This document shows positions 37,628-45,691 of a stretch of DNA of 64,000 nt, piece by piece. Each line of letters opens with the position of its first letter. Position 1 is the first letter of the stretch. Source of the DNA: Guptibacillus hwajinpoensis. GTDB taxonomy: Bacteria; Bacillota; Bacilli; Bacillales; Guptibacillaceae. Under the pieces are notes generated by a model, which was given only the letters and a program-made list of their open reading frames with translations, was not told the DNA's origin and searched no databases. Location of the stretch: positions 128,378 to 192,377 of the forward strand of contig NZ_LELK01000001.1 of NCBI RefSeq assembly GCF_001039475.1, read 5' to 3'. A program made the position numbers and the translations under genes.

Positions 37628-38458
37628 CTATAGATGTGATTGTCGTTCTAGGATTTTCCCTAATTCCTCAGATCGTTTTCCAGCTTCTGTAATACATTCA
37701 GTTATAGCTTCTTCATACTTGTATTTCTCCAGAACGGTTAAACCAGCCTGAGTTGTTCCGCCTGGGCTTGTGACTCTTTCTCTAAGATGAGTTGCATGAT
37801 TGTTCGTCTCACTAAGCATTTTAGCAGCTCCTGTGATCGTTTGAATGATTAAATGACGCGCAGTCTCCTGATCAATTCCGTTTAGAATAGCTGCTTTCTC
37901 CATGCATTCCACCATGTAATAGAAATAAGCTGGTCCACTCCCAGATAATCCTGTAATAGCATTTAATTTCTCTTCTCTTACTTGAACAACCGTTCCAATT
38001 GTTTCAAAAAGCTGTTGAGTAAATGAAGAATGCTCCTGATTTGCATATTTCCCTCTAGCGATTGCCGTCGCTGAATAGCCAATTGCTGCAGATGTATTCG
38101 GCATTGCGCGAAGGATAGGGATATTTGGTTGAATCGATTCTTCGATATAGGACGTGGTGATTCCAGCAAGGACGGATATGATAACGTGCTGATCAGTTAA
38201 AAAAGGTTCCATGCTTTCCAATGCATATGCCGCATCAACTGGTTTCATTGCAAGAACGATAACATCGGAATGTTTGAGAAGCGTTTCTACATCCTGTAAC
38301 GTTCTAACGCCGTATTTCTCTTCAAGCTCTGCAAGTCGGTCTGAATTAGATCGGTTCATGATGAAGAGTCGATCACGATCAATGAATTCTTTCGTAATCA
38401 TTCCTTGAATCATCGCTTCCGTCATTGCTCCAGCACCGAGAAATCCGATGTTTTTCAT
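37628..38458 (-). CDS. proI: Pyrroline-5-carboxylate reductase
   Basis: 276-residue P5C reductase: N-terminal NADPH loop IGFLGAGAMTEAMIQG, middle VLAGITTSYIEES, and the C-terminal signature TSPGGTTQAGL (near residue 233). It makes the last step of proline synthesis. The start at 38458 keeps the nucleotide loop at the N-terminus; an in-frame ATG 15 bases upstream overlaps the RBS AAAGG. It is under a proline T-box. Followed in the region by YqjP- and YqjQ-like genes as in B. subtilis yqjO-yqjP-yqjQ, but here divergently. Confidence 0.93.
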   Translation of the reverse strand: MKNIGFLGAGAMTEAMIQGMITKEFIDRDRLFIMNRSNSDRLAELEEKYGVRTLQDVETLLKHSDVIVLAMKPVDAAYALESMEPFLTDQHVIISVLAGITTSYIEESIQPNIPILRAMPNTSAAIGYSATAIARGKYANQEHSSFTQQLFETIGTVVQVREEKLNAITGLSGSGPAYFYYMVECMEKAAILNGIDQETARHLIIQTITGAAKMLSETNNHATHLRERVTSPGGTTQAGLTVLEKYKYEEAITECITEAGKRSEELGKILERQSHL

Positions 38459-38484
38459 TTCCACTTTTTCCATCCTTTCCATAT

Positions 38485-38715
38485 AAAACGCCCACTCATC
38501 CTTATTAAAAGGACGAATGGGCGTAATCCGTGGTACCACCTTTTTTCGATATCATTAGATATCCTCAAACTCCCTATAACGTGGGAAGCGGCTGTGTTTC
38601 CACAGCAGGCTAGCGAAGTAGGTTCAAAGCTTGCAACGTTAAGGAATTTTTCAGCCGGGGAATTCCTCTCTCTGGAACATGCGATTGCTTTTACTAATCC
38701 CGCTCAAAGCCAAGA
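38485..38715 (-). promoter_or_regulatory. T-box riboswitch, proline specifier, for proI
   Basis: Minus-strand leader with AGTA, AGAGAG stem I element, specifier loop TTTGAA-CCT-ACTT in which CCT (38620-38622) is a proline codon, the conserved GGTGGTACCACGG (38528-38540) and a terminator CGCCCATTCGTCCTT / AAGGATGAGTGGGCG with TTTT. Binding of uncharged tRNA-Pro would turn on proI. The terminator ends about 25 bases before the proI start. Confidence 0.93.
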
Positions 38716-38833
38716 CGATCATTCTAATTCTACATAGTATGCTACGGAACTTAATAAATGTCAATCGTAATTATTAGAAAATTTTGAAGAAAACTATCTT
38801 ACTATAATGACAAATTGAGGGAAGAGCGATAGA

Positions 38834-39844
38834 ATGAAAGGTAAAGAACGTAAAGTAGAGGTGGCGGATGAATTGAATCTTATAAAGACTAATGAAGTGC
38901 TTCCAATTACGGTACCAACGCCGTTTGCTGTTGGTCCTGTCAATTGTTTTGTAATTAGAGGAGAAGCTCTTACGCTTGTTGATACTGGGCCTCGTACACC
39001 AGAGGCGAAGGAAGCGCTCGTTACACAACTTCAAAACTACAATTTAACATTAGAAGATATTGATCAGGTTGTACTGACGCATCATCATCCGGACCATATC
39101 GGCTTTGTAGGCATGTTAATGGATCAAGGGAAACGAGTGTTAGGGCATTGGAAGAATGACAGATGGCTACAAATGAGTGATTCGTTTTTGAAGGAACATG
39201 AAACATTCATGACTAGTATTTACCGTGAAGCTGGCGTTAGCGAACAATATTACAATCATGTTCAAGATACAAGGGGCTATCTTGCTTTTACGGATCGTGC
39301 GAAATGTGATGTGCACCTTGCGGAGGGAGATGAGATTCCTGGATGTCCCGGATGGTTTGTTATGGAAACACCCGGTCATGCTCAAAGTCACATTTCTCTT
39401 CTACATGAACAAAGTCGAACGCTAATAGCTGGGGATCATTTAATTAAGAAGATCTCTTCTAATCCTCTACTTGAACCACCATATATTAAAGGAACAGAGC
39501 GTCCTAAACCTCTTCTCCAACAACGACATTCGTACCAAAAAACGTTAGATGCTCACCTTTCATATGTATACACAGGGCATGGCGAGCCAATTCTTAACCC
39601 GGACGAATTGATAAAGGAACGTTTCCTAAAGCAGGAGGAGCGGTCTGATAAAGTAGCTTCTTTTCTAAAAAATGAACAGCTAACAGCTTTTCAGGTTTGT
39701 CAGAAGCTATTCCCTGGCATTTATAAAAAGCAAGTTGGCTTGACCATGTCAGAAACTATTGGTCATTTAGACTATCTTGAATCTGAAAACATGGTTAACA
39801 AAATGAAAAGTGAGGAAAAGATGCTATATACGTATCGAACATAA
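38834..39844 (+). CDS. yqjP: MBL-fold hydrolase, YqjP-like
   Basis: 336-residue metallo-beta-lactamase-fold protein with metal motif THHHPDHIGF near residue 82, later HAQSHISL and AGDHLI, and a C-terminal winged-helix-like region (about 265-330). Substrate unknown; it resembles the RNase Z/LACTB2 hydrolase group. It is followed 12 bases later by an SDR gene, the yqjP-yqjQ pair of B. subtilis. Start at 38834 follows GGGA; the upstream T-box on the other strand leaves a shared divergent promoter region. Confidence 0.88.
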   Translation: MKGKERKVEVADELNLIKTNEVLPITVPTPFAVGPVNCFVIRGEALTLVDTGPRTPEAKEALVTQLQNYNLTLEDIDQVVLTHHHPDHIGFVGMLMDQGKRVLGHWKNDRWLQMSDSFLKEHETFMTSIYREAGVSEQYYNHVQDTRGYLAFTDRAKCDVHLAEGDEIPGCPGWFVMETPGHAQSHISLLHEQSRTLIAGDHLIKKISSNPLLEPPYIKGTERPKPLLQQRHSYQKTLDAHLSYVYTGHGEPILNPDELIKERFLKQEERSDKVASFLKNEQLTAFQVCQKLFPGIYKKQVGLTMSETIGHLDYLESENMVNKMKSEEKMLYTYRT

Positions 39845-39856
39845 GGGGAGAAACAG

Positions 39857-40651
39857 ATGAAGAAAAGTTTAAAAAACAAAGTAGTTCTAATTACAGGTGC
39901 TTCTAGTGGGATTGGACGACAGTTAGCAATTGATTTAGCTAAACAGGGTGCAAAGCTGATCCTTGTTTCTCGTTCTGAAGTGAAGCTAATGGAAGTCAAA
40001 AAGCAAATTGAATTAAGTGGCGGCTATCCTCCTGCTGTTTGGACGATGGATGTAGGCGATGGAGAGCGAGTCGATGACCTTCTCCCTAAATTACTTGGTG
40101 AGATGCCAGCAGTTGACATCTTAATTAACAATGCTGGATTTGGGAAATTTGATTCGTTTGTTGATGCGGATATGAAAGAAATTGAAGCGATGTTTGACGT
40201 GAATGTGATTGGATTAATGCGATTCACTTCCCATGTCCTTCCTAGCATGATTGATGCTGGTAAAGGACACATTGTTAACATTGCTTCACAGGCAGGGAAG
40301 CTTGCTACACCGAAATCTTCAGGTTACTCTGCCTCTAAGCATGCAGTCCTTGGCTTCTCAAACAGCTTACGACTGGAAATGAAGGAACACGGTATTTTCG
40401 TAACAACCGTTAATCCAGGACCGATCAAAACAAATTTCTTTGATATTGCCGATTCCAGTGGAACTTACACAAAAAATGTAGAGAAAATGATGCTTTCACC
40501 GGAAAAAGTATCAGATGAAATTATCTCTGCAATCGAAAAAGGAAAACGTGAAGTGAACTTGCCTGGTTGGATGAATGCAGGAGCTAAACTTTATCATACA
40601 GCTCCAGGTCTAGTGGAAAAAGCGTCTGGTAAGTTTTTTAATCAAAAGTAA
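39857..40651 (+). CDS. yqjQ: Short-chain dehydrogenase, YqjQ-like
   Basis: 264-residue SDR with TGASSGIGRQLA (NAD(P) loop), INNAGFG, and catalytic Ser/Tyr/Lys in NIASQAGK...YSASKHA. C-terminal about 30 residues end in a KFFNQK tail. Substrate unknown. It lies 12 bases after the MBL gene with RBS AAGGGGAG, so the pair is an operon. A terminator follows. Confidence 0.9.
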   Translation: MKKSLKNKVVLITGASSGIGRQLAIDLAKQGAKLILVSRSEVKLMEVKKQIELSGGYPPAVWTMDVGDGERVDDLLPKLLGEMPAVDILINNAGFGKFDSFVDADMKEIEAMFDVNVIGLMRFTSHVLPSMIDAGKGHIVNIASQAGKLATPKSSGYSASKHAVLGFSNSLRLEMKEHGIFVTTVNPGPIKTNFFDIADSSGTYTKNVEKMMLSPEKVSDEIISAIEKGKREVNLPGWMNAGAKLYHTAPGLVEKASGKFFNQK

Positions 40652-40657
40652 GGTGAA

Positions 40658-40686
40658 AGGGCATCGAGTGATGCTCTTTTTTTATT
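40658..40686 (+). terminator. Terminator after yqjQ
   Basis: AGGGCATC / GATGCTCT stem with loop GAGT, then TTTTTTT. Confidence 0.92.
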
Positions 40687-40730
40687 GGATCTTTTCGTAT
40701 ACATTTTGCTATAAGAGTAGGTTAATTTTC

Positions 40731-40846
40731 GCTCCTACCCGCTTTCCGCGGGGCGGGACACTTGAGCCTCCTCGTCGCTAACGCTCCTGTGGGGGTCTTA
40801 TCTGTCCCGCTAGTCCCGCAGGAGTCGATCATCCTTCCGCTCCAAT
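40731..40846. repeat. GC-rich structured intergenic repeat
   Basis: About 115 bases, far richer in GC than its surroundings, with nested inverted repeats: GCGGGACA pairs with TGTCCCGC, CCTCCTCG.. with the downstream GGGGG, and the ends GCTCCTACC / TTCCGCTCC recur. It belongs, as far as I recognise, to a dispersed palindromic element common in Bacillaceae intergenic regions. No coding capacity. The gap 40687-41002 otherwise holds only AT-rich sequence. Confidence 0.75.
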
Positions 40847-41002
40847 TAGCTAAGTGTGGTTTTTTTAAAATCTTTTAATAGCAACAATAATTAGAAAAGA
40901 TCCTTTTTTGTTTTCTAAAGGATAATAAATGTCTGTTATGGAAGAGAAGTTCTACTGCAAGATTCAAAGGTAAGGTCAACTTATCTAAAGGAGTGAATGC
41001 TC

Positions 41003-41452
41003 ATGAAAATTCGTAAAGCGACTGAAGAAGATTTGAGTGCGATTGTTCGACTACTTGCAGAGGATGAAATAGGGTCAAAGCGCGAGGAGTATAGAGATCC
41101 TTTACCACTAGAGTATGTTGAAGCCTTCGCTGCAATAGAAGCGCAAGTTGGAAATAAACTAATCGTAGCAAGCAACGATCAACAAGTCATTGGGTGTCTT
41201 CAATTAACAATCATTCCTGGTCTAGCTAGGCGAGGGATGAAGCGCGCACAAATAGAAGCAGTACGAGTTCAAGAGAATTATCGCGGGAAAGGAGTAGGTG
41301 AGGAACTTTTTAAGGAAGCGATCGAAATCGCAAAGTCAGAGCAGTGTGGTCTTGTCCAATTAACAACTGATAAGCAGCGAGGGCATGCTCATCAGTTTTA
41401 TGAGCGGTTGGGTTTTGTCGCTAGTCATGAAGGGATGAAGCTCGTTTTTTGA
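41003..41452 (+). CDS. GNAT acetyltransferase
   Basis: 149-residue GNAT protein. Starts MKIRKATEEDLSAIVRLLAEDE; the acetyl-CoA motif A is VQENYRGKGVGEELF near residue 90; FYERLGFVASHEGMKL is motif B. Start at 41003 gives nine bases to AAAGGAG, whereas the ATG at 40997 is too close. Substrate unknown. Confidence 0.88.
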   Translation: MKIRKATEEDLSAIVRLLAEDEIGSKREEYRDPLPLEYVEAFAAIEAQVGNKLIVASNDQQVIGCLQLTIIPGLARRGMKRAQIEAVRVQENYRGKGVGEELFKEAIEIAKSEQCGLVQLTTDKQRGHAHQFYERLGFVASHEGMKLVF

Positions 41453-41539
41453 ATTCGTCTTTCTTTATGAATCTCTCGATCTGTTAACTTAAAATGGTAA
41501 ACTGAGAAGGCGTCATTTAATTGTAGGGGGAGGAACAAG

Positions 41540-42445
41540 ATGAATAGAAAGCCTATATATGTAGAAATACCAATAGAAGCTGAGATGGAGGACCTTTGGA
41601 AGGCTTCCCAGACACCTCAATTGCATGAACAGTGGGATGTTCGTTTTTCTTCTATTACTTATTTACCTAAACGAGATGAACGTGATCCTCAGGATTTTTC
41701 ATATAAGACGAAACTTGGTTTTGGTAAATCGATCGAAGGATGGGGAAGAAGCGTTGGAACGTTTAATGGGAAAGACGGCTCAAGAACATCTTCGTTACAC
41801 TTTGGGACAGATCAAGCGATTTCAATTATCTCAGAAGGTAAAGGGTATTGGAAATACATAAAAAATGAAGATTCAACTATAACTTTTTTAACACAATATG
41901 ATTATAAAACGCGTTTTGGGAAGTTTGGTACATTAGTAGATACGTATTTTTTCAGACCGCTTATTGGTTGGGGTACGGCATTAAGCTTTGATGTGCTAAA
42001 GCGCTGGTTGGAAAAAGGAGAAGCGCCTCGTTCTCAGTACAGTCGGCTTTTGAGTAATTGGATGCTTACACTACTGTTCTTTTTTGTATGGGTGTACCAT
42101 GGCCTTGTTCCGAAAGTGGTAAGTATGCACCCGGAGGAAGTAGCAATGGCAGCTAGCTTGCTTCCGCCAAATTTAGAAGCTTCATCTGTTGTTTATGCGA
42201 TCGGAATGAGTGAAATTCTATTTGGTTGCTTATGGTTGTTCTTTCCGAAGCGAGAGTGGTTATTCCGCCTTCAAATACTAGCGTTTCCAATCCTAACGAT
42301 CTCCGCTATCATAGCGGACCCAAGTACGCTAACACATCCTTTTAGTCCACTAACATTTAATAGTAGTTTACTAGTGCTTTCAGTTATCGGTTTGATGATG
42401 AGCCGTGATGTGCCATCAGCTAGAAGTTGTAAGAGAAAGAGATAA
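41540..42445 (+). CDS. SRPBCC-like + DoxX-like membrane protein
   Basis: 301-residue protein. Residues 1-150 look like an SRPBCC/START-type domain (IYVEIPIEAEMEDLWKASQ...QWDVRFSSI); residues about 172-290 form four membrane helices of DoxX-like type. First of three adjacent genes with short gaps (11 bases and an overlap), probably one operon. RBS GGGGAGG at 41527-41533. Possible relative of B. subtilis yndG-type genes; function unknown. Confidence 0.7.
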   Translation: MNRKPIYVEIPIEAEMEDLWKASQTPQLHEQWDVRFSSITYLPKRDERDPQDFSYKTKLGFGKSIEGWGRSVGTFNGKDGSRTSSLHFGTDQAISIISEGKGYWKYIKNEDSTITFLTQYDYKTRFGKFGTLVDTYFFRPLIGWGTALSFDVLKRWLEKGEAPRSQYSRLLSNWMLTLLFFFVWVYHGLVPKVVSMHPEEVAMAASLLPPNLEASSVVYAIGMSEILFGCLWLFFPKREWLFRLQILAFPILTISAIIADPSTLTHPFSPLTFNSSLLVLSVIGLMMSRDVPSARSCKRKR

Positions 42446-42456
42446 GGAGTGTTGGT

Positions 42457-43092
42457 ATGTCAATTTACAAGAAAGCAATAGGCAAACAATTTCAACATCT
42501 GCATCCGATGCTTCAGAAACGATATGAGATTTCTAGCTTGAACTCTTTTCAAGGGTCAGGTGTAATGGAGAAATTAAGCGGAGGGCCTGTTTGGTTGTAT
42601 CCATTTTTCTTTCTAGGCACAAAGTGGAAATTGCTTTTCCCTGAATCCGGAGAGAACATTACGTTTGTGATCAAAAATACGCCTAGAAAAGGAAAGAATG
42701 GTGAAGAACAGATACATTGGGAGCGAATCTTTTATTTTGATAAAAAGAAGCGGTATTTTAATGCCTTGATGAGTCTTGACGAGGAACGATCTATTATAAA
42801 GGACTATCTTGGGGAACCAGCGTTAATGTACTCTGATTTAGCTTTTAATGTAAATGACGCTTCTGGTAGTATAACGATTCAATCGCAAGATCAACGGCTT
42901 GTACTTGGAAGGTGGGAGATTCCATTGCCGCGAATCTTTCAGGGTTTAGCTACCGTAACAGAAAGCTACTTAGAAAAAGAAAAAGCTTTTCACATTAAGG
43001 TCAAAGTGGAAAACCCTATCATTGGTAGTCTTTTTTCGTATGAAGGAGTGTTTAGGGACGATGCGTCAGACAAAGAAAGCATTTCCTATTAG
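42457..43092 (+). CDS. DUF4166-like protein
   Basis: 211-residue protein starting SIYKKAIGKQFQHLHPMLQKRYE; pattern fits DUF4166 (a lipocalin-like or START-like beta-rich domain) with RIFYFDKKKRYFNALMSL in the middle. It follows the SRPBCC/DoxX gene by 11 bases with RBS TAAGGAG and overlaps the next gene. Function unknown. Confidence 0.7.
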   Translation: MSIYKKAIGKQFQHLHPMLQKRYEISSLNSFQGSGVMEKLSGGPVWLYPFFFLGTKWKLLFPESGENITFVIKNTPRKGKNGEEQIHWERIFYFDKKKRYFNALMSLDEERSIIKDYLGEPALMYSDLAFNVNDASGSITIQSQDQRLVLGRWEIPLPRIFQGLATVTESYLEKEKAFHIKVKVENPIIGSLFSYEGVFRDDASDKESISY

Positions 43093-43819
43093 TCAGATAA
43101 GAGGCAAGCGAGTTGTTGGTGAAAACGTTCTTAAGAAACGATTGGAACAGAACGCGACATATAGTGGGTTAGTTGATGATATGGCGATGTATGAAAAAGA
43201 TCTTAATTTAAATACTCTCTCACCAACCATTAGACACTTTTATGAATATACGAATGAATATCATTTGCTTGCAAGCGTCAACTGGCATAGCTGGTTTAAG
43301 CCTTTTGCGGCAGTATATCGGCTTATTAGTCGTAAAATACTTCAAATCAATTTACCTCTTTCAAATAAAGAAGTTGAAATGACAGGCGATATCCTTTCAG
43401 TTAAAGACGAAGTTGATGGCAGACGAGACACGAGAGCGTGGATTCGAAAAGTAAACGGTGAAGTTTGTTTCGTTGCTTTGTACTCTTCGCATCAAACAAA
43501 AGGGCGAACCTATATGAACATAGGACTGCCTTTGCCTGGATCAATAATGACAGGTATTCTTGAACTCAATCAATATGGAAGTAGCCTTGGGTTATCCAGT
43601 AGTAAGAAAAAAGACGTAGAAGCAGATTCTGGAACCTATTTATCTACGAAAAGAAATCGATATAAACTTCCGATTGAGGAAGAATTCTTAGTTGAAGAAC
43701 TAGCATCTGGGGGTTTGAAGGCGGTTCATGATATGAGGATTTTTTCTCTCCCATTTTTGACTATACATTACGCGATCTATCATGAAAGCAACAGCCCTAA
43801 AAATAATAAAATGCTCTAG
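43061..43819 (+). CDS. Unrecognised protein of the SRPBCC/DUF4166 operon
   Basis: About 252 residues, start at 43061 judged from GGAGTG / TAGGGACG upstream; it overlaps the previous gene by 32 bases in another frame. It has a hydrophilic sequence with conserved-looking NWHSWFKPFAAVYRL and GRTYMNIGLPLPGSIM. It may correspond to the C-terminal cytoplasmic part of YndJ-like proteins, which accompany DUF4166 genes in Bacillus, but I cannot confirm this. Its end is followed by a 90-base gap before a convergent gene. Confidence 0.65.
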   Translation: MRQTKKAFPISQIRGKRVVGENVLKKRLEQNATYSGLVDDMAMYEKDLNLNTLSPTIRHFYEYTNEYHLLASVNWHSWFKPFAAVYRLISRKILQINLPLSNKEVEMTGDILSVKDEVDGRRDTRAWIRKVNGEVCFVALYSSHQTKGRTYMNIGLPLPGSIMTGILELNQYGSSLGLSSSKKKDVEADSGTYLSTKRNRYKLPIEEEFLVEELASGGLKAVHDMRIFSLPFLTIHYAIYHESNSPKNNKML

Positions 43820-43912
43820 CAAGACTACTGAATACAACATAACAAGCTTTTCTGTTCTGCTTTCTTATTTATTAAAAGCTATGAGCGGGAAAGCTTATTT
43901 TAATCTGCTGTA

Positions 43913-44419
43913 TTATACAGCTCCGCCCCCACCAGCTGCTGCGGCAGTCTTCTCGAATGCATTTACGCCCATAATGACTGCAATTAGTTCTTCAGTTTGA
44001 ACATCATCTGATGAGTTGTGAAGCTCAAATGCAGTAGTTTGAAAGAAGGCATTTACTTTTCGGAAAGTTGCTACCTCAATCCCATTTTCATCGACCATAC
44101 GATACTCTTTGGAAAAAGCAGGAGATTCAATTTCTATGACTTTTCCTTTTGTGAAGTATTTGTACTGTTTTGAAAAGAAGGAAAAAGATGTTTTTACCAC
44201 ACCTAATTGATCACCATCTCCATTTAAGACGACCCACTTGTTGGATAAGAAAGTGAAGCTCCCTCCAACAACAACTTCCCCCTGCTTGTTCTCAACTTCC
44301 ACTTTGGGAGAAAAAACGCTTTTAAGGTTAAGAGAACCTATTTTCTCTTGATCCTCGTTAACAATCTCTGTTCTTCCTGAAGAAAAAAACTTATCTGAAA
44401 AATAAATACGTTCGCTCAA
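43913..44419 (-). CDS. LURP-one/tubby-like domain protein
   Basis: 168-residue beta-rich protein of the YxjI/LURP-one type: repeated strands KIGSLNLKSVFSPKVEVEN, GGSFTFLSNKWVVLN, YRMVDENGIEVATFRK. The C-terminus is a low-complexity Ala/Gly stretch (TAAAAGGGGAV). TTG start at 44419 has AAAGGAG nine bases upstream. The family is thought to bind lipids or membranes; no firm function. Confidence 0.75.
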   Translation of the reverse strand: MSERIYFSDKFFSSGRTEIVNEDQEKIGSLNLKSVFSPKVEVENKQGEVVVGGSFTFLSNKWVVLNGDGDQLGVVKTSFSFFSKQYKYFTKGKVIEIESPAFSKEYRMVDENGIEVATFRKVNAFFQTTAFELHNSSDDVQTEELIAVIMGVNAFEKTAAAAGGGGAV

Positions 44420-44591
44420 ATGTTATCACTCCTTTTATAAAAGTACGTTAATAAAGTGATTTGGTTTCATAAGAAATCATTCTTTATTGAAGGTGACGCT
44501 ATATCTAGAATCTTCTATAATTATGATAACGTGTTAGTATATGGTAAATCAGAGTAGTAAGCTGCTAAAGATTAAGAGGAGGATATGAAGG

Positions 44592-45218
44592 ATGGAAGAT
44601 GAACAGATAAGAATCTATGACCACAACAGGAAATCAATTGGTGTCACAACGCGAAAGGAAGTCCATTCAGTAGGTTATTGGCATGAGGTTTTTCAGTGCT
44701 GGTTTGTTAGGCGTGAGAACGGAATCGATTATCTTTACTTCCAACTTCGTAGTGATGTGAAGAAAGATTACCCGGGACTTTTGGATATTACAGCTGCAGG
44801 TCATCTTTCAGCGGATGAGTCAGTGGAAGATGGTGTAAGAGAAATTGAAGAAGAATTAGGGATCAAGATAGAGTATAAAGAGTTAATACCACTAAGCATA
44901 ATCCAAGCAAGTATCAAGAGAGAGAGCATGATTGACAATGAAATAGCCAATGTCTTTTTGTATAAAAATGATAAACCGTTTGATGCATTCAATCTTCAAA
45001 AAGAAGAAGTGGCTGGACTTGTCCGAGCTGACCTTAATGACGTGTATGATCTTTGGATAGGAAAGAGAGAGGCTGTTAACGTTCAAGGATTCAAAATAAC
45101 TAACAATGGAGAAAAAGTAGAAATGAATGAAACAGTACATAAAAATCACTTTGTTCCACACGAAGATTCTTATTTTAGAACGGTTTTTAAGGAAATTAAA
45201 CAGCAGCTTTCTTTATGA
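44592..45218 (+). CDS. NUDIX hydrolase
   Basis: 208-residue NUDIX protein of the isopentenyl-isomerase-like type: IRIYDHNRKSIGVTTRKEVHSVGYWHEVFQCW, then a Nudix box GHLSADESVEDGVREIEEELGI that is one residue shorter than GX5EX7REUXEEXGU between the first Glu and RE. Catalytic EExG is intact. Substrate unknown. RBS AAGAGGAGG at 44574-44582. Confidence 0.85.
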   Translation: MEDEQIRIYDHNRKSIGVTTRKEVHSVGYWHEVFQCWFVRRENGIDYLYFQLRSDVKKDYPGLLDITAAGHLSADESVEDGVREIEEELGIKIEYKELIPLSIIQASIKRESMIDNEIANVFLYKNDKPFDAFNLQKEEVAGLVRADLNDVYDLWIGKREAVNVQGFKITNNGEKVEMNETVHKNHFVPHEDSYFRTVFKEIKQQLSL

Positions 45219-45691
45219 GATATTAGGAATGATTGTTGGTAATTTGGAGAAATGGCTTATTCCGTTATAGGGCAGGATTGTGGAAGACTTGAAGTCGAGA
45301 TATTGTATGACTAGGGAGCTCCGACAAAATCAGCAAAAAGTTATGGGTTTAGCAAAATCGTATCTTTTATCAAAGTCCGACTAGTTCATCTCCCCCAAGT
45401 AAAAAGTATTTCTAATCTTTATGTGTCAGATTTAATGAGGAAATTTCCAAGTTTAAACTTACCGTTTTTCTAAACTTCTTCATCCTTGGTTTATGGTGCT
45501 AGTCCATACATCTTATTGTTTCTAGTATCATTTGTACAGACATCTCCAAACTTACATTGTCAACCTCGTTCTTTTTATTTTGATCTATAAGTTTACATTT
45601 AAGGATAAATGTTTTACTAATTTTTTTGAAAACCTCTAAATTACCAGAAATTTGGTATTATTAATATAAATAAATTTTTAGAGGAGAAAAA
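45219..45691. other. Gene-poor 473-base gap
   Basis: AT-rich spacer between the NUDIX gene and the NACHT gene. It contains a reverse-strand half copy of the array element (45276-45305) and no convincing gene. A promoter for the NACHT gene probably lies near 45640-45670 (ATTATTAATATAAATAAA region). Confidence 0.6.
45276..45305 (-). repeat. Reverse-strand half copy of the array element
   Basis: Read on the minus strand this gives AATATCTCGACTTCAAG, then TCTTCCACAATC, matching the left half of the element found after genes at 49-64 kb. The CGGAGC part is replaced by CTGCCC. Confidence 0.55.

Noticed and set aside
45317..45325. GAGCTCCGA as a reverse copy of CGGAGC
   Set aside because: Only a six-base match without the TCTTC part; the half copy at 45276-45305 is better supported and separate.
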